DNA of 64,000 nucleotides from DATFFO01 sp963744905. GTDB lineage: Bacteria; Actinomycetota; Acidimicrobiia; Spongiisociales; ZC4RG35. Below, in pieces: positions 1-8,374 of this stretch. The notes beneath the pieces were generated by a model. That model was not told the origin of the DNA and searched no databases. It saw nothing but the letters and a program-made list of their open reading frames with translations. The DNA is taken from NCBI GenBank assembly GCA_963744905.1, contig CAVUUV010000005.1:124001-188000 (forward strand). Reading direction: 5' to 3'. Made by a program: the position numbers and the translations under genes. The stretch's first letter is position 1; every line of letters begins with the position of its first letter.

Positions 1-1308
1 TCGGTGGTGGGGAGCATCGATGAGCTTCCCGATCTCATCTCCAGCTACGACATCGACGAGGTGGTCATAGCTGCCAATGTTGGGCCGGAAACGACCCGCC
101 AGGTGGTGGACCTATGTGTTGCGGTCGACGTCCACCTTCGCACCCTCCCCGATGTGGAGAGCCTGCTCGGCCCCCAGGGCATGGGCGACGTCAGGGATCT
201 GGAACTGGCCGATCTCCTGCCCAGGCCGACCGTCCACACCGACCTGGCCGCCGTCAAACAGTTGATCGCGGGAAGGCGGGTCCTCGTCACAGGTGCCGGC
301 GGGTCGATCGGCTCGGAGATCGTGAACCAGATACTCCGATTTGATCCCCAGGAGTTGATCGCCCTCGACCACGACGAAGGCCACCTCTACGACGCCGGAC
401 TGGGATGGACGGGGGAGGAGCCCCAGCCGATCACATTGCTGGCCGACATCTGTGATCGGGCATCGCTGGACCGGATCCTCAGACGCCATCGACCCCAGGT
501 CATCTTCCACGCCGCCGCCCACAAGCACGTGCCCATCCTCGAAGCGCATCCCGATGAGGCGGTCAAGACCAACGTGGCCGGCACCCGCAACCTGATCGAC
601 TGTGCTCGCCGCCACGGCGCGGAACGCTTCGTCCTCATCTCGACCGACAAGGCGGTGGAGCCTTCCTCTGTGATGGGGGCATCCAAACGGGTGGCCGAGA
701 TGATGGTCCAGACTGCCGCAGATTCTTCACCGCAGGGGATGGTCCTGAGTGCGGTCAGGTTCGGCAACGTCCTCGGGAGCCGGGGGAGCGTGGTCCCCAC
801 CTTCATGTATCAGATCCAAAACGGCGGCCCCGTCACGGTCTCCGACCCCGATATGCTGCGCTACTTCATGCTCACCTCCGAGGCGGTCGAACTGGTCCTC
901 CAGGCTGCCGCCCTGGCAGAGGGAGGTGAGATCTACGTTCTCGATATGGGTGAGCCGATCCGAATCGGAGACCTGGCTCACCGCATGATCCGGCTGTCCG
1001 GGCTGATACCCGGAAGGGATATTGCCGTCGAGATCACCGGCGCTCGACCGGGCGAGAAGGGGGTCGAGGTTCTGTCTCACCTCCCCCTTGAGCCCTCTTC
1101 ACATCCCCGGATAAGCCTGGCCCAGGCCACACATCCGGGCCCGGTCACCATGTCGGACGCCGTCGCCCTGCTGGAGTCGATGGCGGACGACGGCGACTGT
1201 GGAGGAATCCGAGATGTGTTGATGGCGCTGTCCTGGCAGACTTGGAGCCGTGACGAGACGCTCGACATCCGGTCAGTTGTCGCGGAGAGACTGGGCGAGT
1301 CCGCGTAA
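1..1308 (+). CDS. CapD/FlaA1-type nucleotide-sugar 4,6-dehydratase (5' partial)
   Basis: Extended SDR enzyme of the WbpM/PglF/CapD family, which dehydrates UDP-GlcNAc-type sugars for surface glycans. Counting from the first Met at base 4, a Rossmann-type domain comes first, then the NAD-binding loop GAGGSIGSE (about 98-105), the catalytic TDK (214-216), and MGASK (224-228), where Met replaces the usual SDR Tyr as is normal for this family. The frame is open to base 1, so the N-terminus, which in the long membrane-bound members carries transmembrane helices, is cut off by the window. It opens the polysaccharide locus and ends just before the Wzz-like gene. Exact substrate and 4,6- versus 5-epimerising activity cannot be told from sequence. 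Confidence 0.9.
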   Translation, partial: SVVGSIDELPDLISSYDIDEVVIAANVGPETTRQVVDLCVAVDVHLRTLPDVESLLGPQGMGDVRDLELADLLPRPTVHTDLAAVKQLIAGRRVLVTGAGGSIGSEIVNQILRFDPQELIALDHDEGHLYDAGLGWTGEEPQPITLLADICDRASLDRILRRHRPQVIFHAAAHKHVPILEAHPDEAVKTNVAGTRNLIDCARRHGAERFVLISTDKAVEPSSVMGASKRVAEMMVQTAADSSPQGMVLSAVRFGNVLGSRGSVVPTFMYQIQNGGPVTVSDPDMLRYFMLTSEAVELVLQAAALAEGGEIYVLDMGEPIRIGDLAHRMIRLSGLIPGRDIAVEITGARPGEKGVEVLSHLPLEPSSHPRISLAQATHPGPVTMSDAVALLESMADDGDCGGIRDVLMALSWQTWSRDETLDIRSVVAERLGESA

Positions 1309-1318
1309 TGGGTCGGGC

Positions 1319-2971
1319 TTGAGCCTGCGGCGGGTCTTCCGCGTCTTAACCGCACAGTGGTGGGTGGTCGCCCTGGTGGCCGTCCTCGGTGCGGGCATCG
1401 CGGTCGGAGCGGCTGAGTGGCGCAACCGCACCATCACCCCCCAATTCGAGGCGACGGCTCCGGTTGCGGTTTTGAGGCTGTCCGACGAGTCAGACGACAG
1501 ATTCAACCGGAGGGTGGAGACAGTGGTGGCCCAGGCCAGGACGTCCGTGTCCGCTCAACTCCAGCCTGGACAGCGGGTCGAAGCCGGCGAACAGGACGGG
1601 TCGATTCACTTCGTGGCGATTGCTCCCGACTCCGAGACCGCACTCGACTCAGCCACCGGCCTCCGTCAGGCGTACCTCGATTCAAAGCCCGAAGGGACGG
1701 CGCAAGACCAACTCAGTCAGGTCCTCGACGCATTGATCGCTGAGATCGATTCCGTTCAGAAGCAGTTGGCTGAACTCGAAACCTCGACTCAGCCTGATCC
1801 CAATATTGAAGCCCAGCAAAGCGCTCTCACGTCGAAACTGCAATCGGCTTTTCAACAACGGGCGGACCTGAAAGCTCAACTGCTCGATCCGGGCCTCAGC
1901 GAGGAGGATCGACAGACCGCTCAATCCAACCTGGAGCACGTCGACAATCTGATAGCCGTACTCGAGGATGAGTTGGCCACGCTGCCCGACACAACAGCCG
2001 CCACGGACACTCGAACTCAGATGGACATCCTCGTCCTCAAGAAGCGGTTGAGCGATCTCCAGTCCCAGTACATAGCCGCCGCCACGCAGGCCGGCCAGTT
2101 GGGCAACGAAGGACTGGTAGGAGAAGCGTATGTCGTGGATCAGACTCCGTCGGAGATCTCCTTGTTTCCAGCCGGGTTGGTCGGCTTGGCGCTGGGATTC
2201 CTTTCGAGCGCTCTGGGAGTGCTTGCGGTCGACCGGCTGAACCAGCCGATCAGATCTCCGGATGATCTGCCCGGGCTACGGGTCATCGAAGTCTCGCCCC
2301 GACGCTCGTTCCAGAACAGCTTCGACTGGTATCGGCTCGCCCGACAAGACGCACGCAAGTCCCAAATTCAGGCACTGCGTGCTCAATTGGAGCAAGGGCG
2401 TAGCGGTTCCGTTGTGATGATCGCCGGATTGGATGTATCCAACGCGACGGTGGCGATGCTGGCCACCGATCTGGCCGTGTCCGTGGCCGAATCGGGTTTG
2501 AAGGTATTGATGATCGACGCCGTTTTGGAGATGAGCGACCGATCGGACGAATCGAATGCGGAGCACACGCTGTCAGAGATGTTGAAAGTTCAACGGGGAC
2601 GCGATGGCGATCCGAGTGCAATCAAGCGCATGTTGTCTGAGAGGCGGGAGACGATTCCTAACCTCCTGCAAGTCCCGGCGGGAGCGCTTGACCAGGATCC
2701 CGCCGATGCTCTCTCGGGCCCTCCCTTTAGGACGGTCATATCTGAAGCGCGGGAATTGGTGGATCTCGTGGTTGTTTCAGCCGCTCCACTTGGCGAAACA
2801 GCTTCCGATACGGTTGCCTCGAATTCCCGCTACGGGATTCTCCTGGCACGCAAGAATCGCACCCGGCGGGAGTCTCTGAGAGCAGCAATCGCCCGTTTGG
2901 AGGAGCTTGGGGTGCCTCCGGTGGGAGTAGCTCTCCTTGCAACCCGTCGCCGCGCCCAGTCGCGCCGGTGA
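1319..2971 (+). CDS. Wzz/BY-kinase-like polysaccharide chain-length protein with degenerate P-loop
   Basis: Polysaccharide co-polymerase fold: transmembrane segment at about 14-34, a periplasmic region rich in Gln/Glu/Leu coiled coil (about 130-255), a second transmembrane segment at about 284-304, then a cytoplasmic MinD/BY-kinase-like domain. The Walker A position reads GLDVSNATV (370-378) with no GKS/T. The A' motif is LKVLMIDA followed by VLEM instead of D-x-R, and the C-terminus ends in Arg residues with no Tyr cluster. It is therefore probably a catalytically dead Wzc/CapB-like partner that sets chain length without phosphorylation. I chose the TTG at 1319 because it follows the upstream stop closely; an ATG at 1250 would add 23 Arg-rich residues that overlap the previous gene and look like a frame shadow. 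Confidence 0.75.
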   Translation: MSLRRVFRVLTAQWWVVALVAVLGAGIAVGAAEWRNRTITPQFEATAPVAVLRLSDESDDRFNRRVETVVAQARTSVSAQLQPGQRVEAGEQDGSIHFVAIAPDSETALDSATGLRQAYLDSKPEGTAQDQLSQVLDALIAEIDSVQKQLAELETSTQPDPNIEAQQSALTSKLQSAFQQRADLKAQLLDPGLSEEDRQTAQSNLEHVDNLIAVLEDELATLPDTTAATDTRTQMDILVLKKRLSDLQSQYIAAATQAGQLGNEGLVGEAYVVDQTPSEISLFPAGLVGLALGFLSSALGVLAVDRLNQPIRSPDDLPGLRVIEVSPRRSFQNSFDWYRLARQDARKSQIQALRAQLEQGRSGSVVMIAGLDVSNATVAMLATDLAVSVAESGLKVLMIDAVLEMSDRSDESNAEHTLSEMLKVQRGRDGDPSAIKRMLSERRETIPNLLQVPAGALDQDPADALSGPPFRTVISEARELVDLVVVSAAPLGETASDTVASNSRYGILLARKNRTRRESLRAAIARLEELGVPPVGVALLATRRRAQSRR

Positions 2972-2978
2972 GTCTCCG

Positions 2979-3927
2979 ATGCTGGACCGAAGGGTGAGAG
3001 TGCTTGATGGCATTCGGGATATCCGCGCCGGGTTGGCGGATCGGTTGAAGGATGCGACTCCGGCACACTGGCGAAGGCGGCTCGTAAGGGCGCGCCTTTC
3101 GACAAGATTGGCCACAGCGCCATATCGTGCGTTGCCGAGCTTCCTCATAATTGGGGGCGAGCGATGCGGAACCAGCTCTCTATACAGGTATTTGGGCCGC
3201 CATCCGCAAATTGTCCCCTTCCCTTCGAAAAGAAACAGAGTATTTCAACCGGTATTTCGACCGAGGGGAATATTGGTATCGCGCGCATTTTCCGCTGAAG
3301 GCTCGATTGGCCGCTGCACGCGCTCGTGGAACACGGTCGCTACCTTTCGAGGCAAGTCCCCAGTACATCTTCGATCCCCGCGTGCCAGAGCGGGTTGCCA
3401 CGGTGCTGCCTCATGCGAAACTGGTAGTTATGTTAAGAAACCCTGTCGCCCGGGCGTTATCTGGTTGGCGACATATGGTAGCGCTGGGCTTTGAGGATTT
3501 GCCCTTTCACGAGGCAATAGGGGCAGAAGAGCATCGCCTCAGTGGAGAGGTGGACCGGATGTCTAGAGACCCTCACTACTTCTCGCGTCCATTCATGCGG
3601 TATTCGTATCTCGGGCGCGGCAGGTATATAGAACAGCTTGAACGATGGTTTAAACATTACCCACGAGAACGCTTCCTGATAATTGAGAGCGAATCGTTCT
3701 ATCGATCGCCTGCGGCCGTAATGAAGAGAATTCAAGACTTTCCGGAAATCGATCCCTGGCTCCCCGCTAACTTTCGAATGTACAGCTCTGCGACCTCAGA
3801 CGATCCAGCCCAAGCTGCTGAGGAGATCGAAGCGGGACTCCGCAAAGAACTCGAGTTCTTCTTCGCCCCCCACAACCAACGCCTTGCGGAGTTGCTCGAC
3901 CAGGAATTCAGCTGGGTGCGTACGTGA
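2979..3927 (+). pseudogene. Sulfotransferase domain protein A, frameshifted
   Basis: PAPS-dependent sulfotransferase family. The N-terminal part is read from the ATG at 2979 and carries the 5'-phosphosulfate loop GGERCGTSSLYRYLG. The rest, with the 3'-phosphate motif VVMLRNPVARALSGW and a C-terminal region typical of the family, is in the next frame and ends at 3927. The frames meet at an AAAA run (3228-3231); removing one A gives a continuous reading PFPSKETEYFNRYF. The gene starts 7 bases after the Wzz-like stop, so it is probably co-transcribed with it. Whether this is a sequencing error or a true null allele is open. An annotation of 3151-3927 alone would lack the cofactor loop. Confidence 0.8.
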
Positions 3928-4112
3928 TGTCCTTTGGCGCGCGAGGACCTGGGTCGTCATTTGACTCCGGCCTATCGCGTACGTCAGAGAACCTCGACTT
4001 AGTGCGCGACCGCGTCACCTGACTCTCGACAGAACGATTCCGGTGGTCTGCATCCGTAGGCTCACGGGGAGAGCCTTCAACCGAGGATAAGGGCCAAGTG
4101 AAGGTGATAGGT
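3928..4112. other. Convergent intergenic stretch
   Basis: Separates sulfotransferase A from the oppositely oriented sulfotransferase B. No coding sequence and no convincing hairpin terminator were seen. Confidence 0.4.
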
Positions 4113-5000
4113 TCAGTCCGCACCGCATGCCGAGCGAAGCGCGGAATAGACTTCTTGAAGGCCGTCGCGGTTGACGACCTGTTGCACCAAATCGAGATCT
4201 ACTTCGTCAGCGTATCGCTCTGGCAGGTTGAGACTGCGGACCCTGGGATAACAATGTCCGGACTCATTCGCCAGTTCCAGCGGCATGTTCTTCCCTTGAA
4301 CAACGTTCTCGTATAGCCAGAGTCCGATATCGCCGGACTTAGTAGCTTGGAGAATCAGACTTGCGTAGTGGAGCCAGATCTGGGCCTGACGCTCAAGCCT
4401 GTCCTCGGTCTCAAAGTCAAAGGTAGCCCATCTACGGTGAAGATCTTCGGATGTGACTCGGTATTCCGGGCTATGGTGGGCGGCCGAGGTGTTCCAACTG
4501 GCAATGGTAAATAGCGGTTCACGCGCCATAGCGACGATCCGAAACCCCATTCCAATGAGGTGACTCAAGGCATTGAGATAAGGGACGTTAACCTTCGTCG
4601 CTATGAGTGCCGTTGAATCGAACTCCCCGGATTCCATGGCAAAACTGAGCTGGGCCTCATCACGAAGTGTGTTAGTGGTGACGCGACCCCCGCCGGCGCG
4701 CTTGTTCGGAATCGGCCATCCATTAACCAAGCAATAGCGAACCCTCGCGAGCGAAATGGGCAGGGCATCGACTCGATAGAAGACTTCGTTGACACAGCAG
4801 GCGTTCGGCAAGTTGTTTACCATAGCGCAAAGAAGAGAGGTGCCACTTCTGGGAATCCCCGTCAAGATGAGATCTCGATCCTCCCGAAAGAACGCCGAGT
4901 CAGGCTGGATTCCGGAGAAGCGCCACATCCACCAGCGGCGGCGCAGGCCGGCGAAGGGGTGGCGTACCATGTTGCTTATCTTAATCGTACATGGCAGCAT
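4113..5000 (-). CDS. Sulfotransferase family protein B
   Basis: Intact sulfotransferase-like protein. The 5'-phosphosulfate loop reads LTGIPRSGTSLLCAMV near the N-terminus, and the likely 3'-phosphate-binding segment is IVAMAREPLFTIASWN. It lacks a signal peptide, so it should act in the cytosol or at the inner membrane face on a glycan or lipid-linked intermediate. The start is uncertain: ATG at 5000 (used here), ATG at 4970 or TTG at 5078 are all in frame and none has a clear Shine-Dalgarno. It lies between sulfotransferases A and C on the opposite strand. Acceptor substrate cannot be inferred. Confidence 0.78.
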   Translation of the reverse strand: MLPCTIKISNMVRHPFAGLRRRWWMWRFSGIQPDSAFFREDRDLILTGIPRSGTSLLCAMVNNLPNACCVNEVFYRVDALPISLARVRYCLVNGWPIPNKRAGGGRVTTNTLRDEAQLSFAMESGEFDSTALIATKVNVPYLNALSHLIGMGFRIVAMAREPLFTIASWNTSAAHHSPEYRVTSEDLHRRWATFDFETEDRLERQAQIWLHYASLILQATKSGDIGLWLYENVVQGKNMPLELANESGHCYPRVRSLNLPERYADEVDLDLVQQVVNRDGLQEVYSALRSACGAD

Positions 5001-5231
5001 CAGAACAGAGCGTGGTTCCACAACCTCACTTATTAGTATCGGAACTTTGCAGTCCTCGCCAACTGCGTAATCGGACAAGTGCTCATTGTCGCAGAATGCC
5101 GATCCTGTGAAGGGCAGTTATGGAGTATATAGAATTCCGTCCGAGCACTCGCAACCAAGCTTCGCAAAGGTTAGGCGGTTCGTTTGATTGATGACGGCCC
5201 TTTAGGAGTCGGGCTACTAAAAAGGAGCGGC
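5001..5231. other. Divergent intergenic region between sulfotransferases B and C
   Basis: About 230 bases, noticeably AT-rich for this genome. It should hold the promoters for both divergent sulfotransferase genes, but I see no strong -35/-10 pair. It ends in the strong ribosome-binding site AAAGGAG (5221-5226) ahead of the ATG at 5232. Confidence 0.4.
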
Positions 5232-5973
5232 ATGGCTCGCCGCTGCGTTTGAACGTCGCTGGATAGCACCTCGCCGAGCTCTCACGCTCCCGACATTTCT
5301 CGGTATTGGACCGCCCCAGGCAGCCACAACTTGGCTTTACAGAGTCCTCGTCACCCATCCCGAGGTGGCAGTGCCGATCAAGGAAGTCCGCTACTGGAGC
5401 GATCTGCCTTACCGGACTGTCGCCTGGTACGCCGACCGACTGACAACTGACGTTCGAATAGTGGGCGACATGACCCCGTCATACTTCTGTCTGTCCCGTC
5501 CCACCATCATGGCTGTGCGACGGGTCATGCCGGAGGTGAGACTTCTATTGATGTTACGCGACCCTGTCGAACGCGCTTGGTCGGCTTTCAGAAGGAAACG
5601 ATTACCGCTTGGGGTTCCTGCCACCGTTAGCGAGGTGAGCGCTTTCCTGGCTCGCAACCCGTGGCCCAGGGGGGCATCCATCGGAAGATTTGAATACGGA
5701 GATTATGCAGCCTCGCTGGAAAACTGGCTCTCAGTATTTCCAAGGGATCAGCTGCTCGGTATTCCCATGTGGCGCATCAAATCCGAGCCGGCCGCCGTCG
5801 TGACCAGCGTATTGCGACATATTGGCGCCGACATCAACGCGGCGACGGAGATTCCGGGACGAATCAACTCGAACACGGCCGCAGCGATGCCCGACTCCGT
5901 TCGCGACTTCCTTGAACGACGTTACAAGGGGCAACGAGAGAAAGTACAAAACCTACTCGACGTTAGTTGGTAG
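5232..5973 (+). pseudogene. Sulfotransferase domain protein C, frameshifted near the start
   Basis: The ATG at 5232 has an excellent AAAGGAG ribosome-binding site but reaches a stop after six codons. Removing one T from the TTT at 5248-5250 joins it to a long frame that continues to 5973. That frame contains the phosphosulfate loop FLGIGPPQAATTWLYRVL and, further on, RLLLMLRDPVERAWSAFRRK, the 3'-phosphate motif. The loop has Gln where most sulfotransferases have Lys (GPPKAGTT is usual), so activity is doubtful even if the frame is repaired. Between the preceding in-frame stop and the phosphosulfate loop the long frame contains no ATG, GTG or TTG, which supports the repair. Confidence 0.78.
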
Positions 5974-5999
5974 GTGCTGTTCGACACTTCACTGGGGAG

Positions 6000-7106
6000 T
6001 CACCGCGTCTCGTGAACTGCGCTCGCATATATCTCTTCGAGTCTCAAGGCGACCGAATCGGCCGAAAAGTGCTCTTTCGCCTTGGCCGAGATCATGCTGC
6101 TCCGTAGACCTCGCGCCCTATTAGCGGCAAGATCGATACCAGCCGCCAGCGCCTCCGGAGTCGAATCACACGTGAATACGGGAGCCGACGGAGGCATCGA
6201 CTCGAGAATACCGCCGAACCGGGTTGTGACAACGGGCAAGCCGGAAAACAGAGCCTCCAGGACTGCAACGCCGAACGTTTCGGCATTGGCGGAATGAACG
6301 TACAAATCCGATTGCCGCAGCTGCTCAGCGACTTCAGATCTTGGCAGGTATCCGTCGAATACGACGTGATGTCGAATACCGAGCGACTCTGCGTATCGTT
6401 CCAGATTGCGCCGCTCCGAACCGCGGCCAATAATGTGAAGAGAGGAACCCACTGGGAGGTTAGTTTGAGCGAAGCTATCCAGTAGAAGTGCATGGTTCTT
6501 TATCGGAGTCAGATATCCCACGCTGATCAGGCGGACGCTCTTGTTGTGTGCCCGTCTTGGTGCTGGCCAGAAAAGGGAGGCGTCGACTGGATTGCCCAGG
6601 ACTTCGAACCTTCCGTCGACTTTCAGCGCTCTCGTTGAGTCCATAAGACCTTTGCTCACAAACAGAACGCGTTTTGCCGCCCGTGCCAGACGGCGGAGGT
6701 TCCTCATGCCAGCTGGACTAATCGATCGGCTCGGGTCAGTTCTGAGGATCCAGCTTGAGTGCTCCGTGTGCACGAACGGGATCCCGAGAGCAGCGCACGC
6801 CCGTGGAACCCCCACTGAAGCCGCGTAGAAATGGGAATGAAGGAGATCGATCGGACCGTAGCTTGTCTGGACCTCTCGGACTGCAGCGATCAGATCCTTG
6901 CTTCTTCTGTATGCGTTCAGTCTAGACATCCGCAATCGTTTAGGCCAGCTGGGTGGTGGCGGCGTGGCAACCGTAGGGAATCGGCCGGGGTATTTGGGAT
7001 GACGGCCATCCACAGTTATCCCGATGACCTCCGAAAAACGCGAAGCCGCGATCGCCCAATCATCAACGAACGGCCACTGGCCAACTCCCAGCATCACGAC
7101 TCTCAT
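6000..7106 (-). CDS. GT4-family glycosyltransferase
   Basis: Retaining GT-B glycosyltransferase of the GT4 group. The N-terminal acceptor domain contains LLHSHFYAASVG and HTEHSSW. The C-terminal nucleotide-sugar domain has RLISVGYLTPIKNH, HIIGRGSERRNLE and the E-x7-E signature region AETFGVAVLEALFSGLPVV. About 368 residues, the normal length. ATG at 7106 is preferred; a GTG at 7118 would add four residues. It probably adds one sugar to a lipid-linked repeat unit in the cytosol. Transcribed in the same direction as the GT2 gene upstream of it. Confidence 0.88.
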   Translation of the reverse strand: MRVVMLGVGQWPFVDDWAIAASRFSEVIGITVDGRHPKYPGRFPTVATPPPPSWPKRLRMSRLNAYRRSKDLIAAVREVQTSYGPIDLLHSHFYAASVGVPRACAALGIPFVHTEHSSWILRTDPSRSISPAGMRNLRRLARAAKRVLFVSKGLMDSTRALKVDGRFEVLGNPVDASLFWPAPRRAHNKSVRLISVGYLTPIKNHALLLDSFAQTNLPVGSSLHIIGRGSERRNLERYAESLGIRHHVVFDGYLPRSEVAEQLRQSDLYVHSANAETFGVAVLEALFSGLPVVTTRFGGILESMPPSAPVFTCDSTPEALAAGIDLAANRARGLRSSMISAKAKEHFSADSVALRLEEIYASAVHETR

Positions 7107-7312
7107 GCGACGAGACACTCTATCGTGTCAATCGCAAAGAGGATCGACCGGCGGCAGGCAACTCGGAAATGTCACCGGCATGAGGCTACCTGTAAGGGCC
7201 GTTAAGGCGCTGTCGACTATCGTTGATTAGGGTAGGTCCGCGGCGTACGGGGAAACCGGCCGCTCTCCCCCTCACCCGCGCAATTTCGGGGTCCGTGCTG
7301 TTCAGCGCGAAC
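7107..7312. other. Spacer between GT2 and GT4 genes
   Basis: Two hundred bases between same-strand glycosyltransferases. No coding signal was found, and only short GC-rich hairpins are visible. Confidence 0.3.
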
Positions 7313-8227
7313 TTACGCGGCTGTTGGAACCGGAGCTACTAGTTGAGCCGCCGCGAGTCCCTTGGCTCCGGCAACGGCGCCTAGAATCAGATGGATTAGT
7401 CGACGCTGAGTGTGATCGTGGAGCGCAGAACGTCCGTGTCGGATTCCCGAGGCTAGATTCCGATCAATAAGATGCTCCCGAGCAGCGCGGAAGTGGTAGA
7501 AGGCTGCTATCTCAGGGGTTTCCACCATCTCCTCTGCATACTTGTCAAGCAGTAGCTCATAGGCTACGGCAGCGCGATGCGGGGAAGCGACGTGGTCATC
7601 ACGGTTACGGCGGACTTGAGCGAGCACCTGTGGCGCCACGATGACTCGTTGGCCTTCCGCGAGACATGAGAGCAAGAAGTCACGTTCCTCAAGCGCTGGA
7701 AACCTCCGATCAAAACGAGCTGACGACGCAACCCGGCGATCAACAACGAGCATGGGTGTTCCCACACCTGCCACCCTAGCTCGCAGGATATCCTTTCTTC
7801 GGTAGGGGCCCGGTAGGAATTCTTTCGGCGCCGGGTGGGTATCGATGTGCTGCCAACCGCACCCGATGACAGCGATCTCGCTGCTCCTTCGTTGGGCTGA
7901 GCGCAACCGATCGCGTTGGATAGCGAGCTTGTTAGGCAGCCAAAGATCGTCCGAATCCATGAAGGCAAGAAGGCTGGCTGATGCGCGGTCGATTCCCGAA
8001 TTTCGCGCAAGACACACTCCGCGGTTCTCAGAGCGCCGAACATGAATGACCCGTCGATCACTCTCGGCAACTCTTCGCGCAACATCGAAAGAACCATCCG
8101 TCGACCCGTCGTCCACGAGAATCAACTCGAAGTTCGAATAAGTCTGCGCTTGGACACTGCGGACCGCGGATGCCAAGACATCGCTCCGATTGAAATAGGG
8201 CAGCACGACCGAAATCTGCTCACTCAT
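7313..8227 (-). CDS. GT2-family glycosyltransferase
   Basis: Inverting GT-A glycosyltransferase. The N-terminus has SVVLPYFNRSDVLASAV, the nucleotide-binding LILVDDGSTDGS and the DxD-like metal site FMDSDDLW; a later ALEERDFLL fits the catalytic-base region of GT2 enzymes. The start is set at the ATG at 8227 (MSEQISVVLPYFN), where homology begins, with GGAG 12 bases upstream; a longer reading from 8320 adds 31 unsupported residues. No membrane segment, so it is not a synthase. It probably acts with the GT4 enzyme downstream. Confidence 0.87.
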   Translation of the reverse strand: MSEQISVVLPYFNRSDVLASAVRSVQAQTYSNFELILVDDGSTDGSFDVARRVAESDRRVIHVRRSENRGVCLARNSGIDRASASLLAFMDSDDLWLPNKLAIQRDRLRSAQRRSSEIAVIGCGWQHIDTHPAPKEFLPGPYRRKDILRARVAGVGTPMLVVDRRVASSARFDRRFPALEERDFLLSCLAEGQRVIVAPQVLAQVRRNRDDHVASPHRAAVAYELLLDKYAEEMVETPEIAAFYHFRAAREHLIDRNLASGIRHGRSALHDHTQRRLIHLILGAVAGAKGLAAAQLVAPVPTAA

Positions 8228-8374
8228 GGGGTTTCTCGCTCCGGGCAGAATCGTAAGTAATACTATATGCGGAGCCCAAGGCGAAGTGGCACGAGTGCCG
8301 ACGTCGATTCCCCAAACCATGGACGTCGGACCGATAGAAGTCTCAGGTCAAGTCTGATGGCGCGACGAGAGTCT

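Noticed and set aside
1250..1318. N-terminal extension of the Wzz-like protein from ATG 1250
   Set aside because: Overlaps the dehydratase coding frame and is Arg/Ser-rich like other shadow frames.
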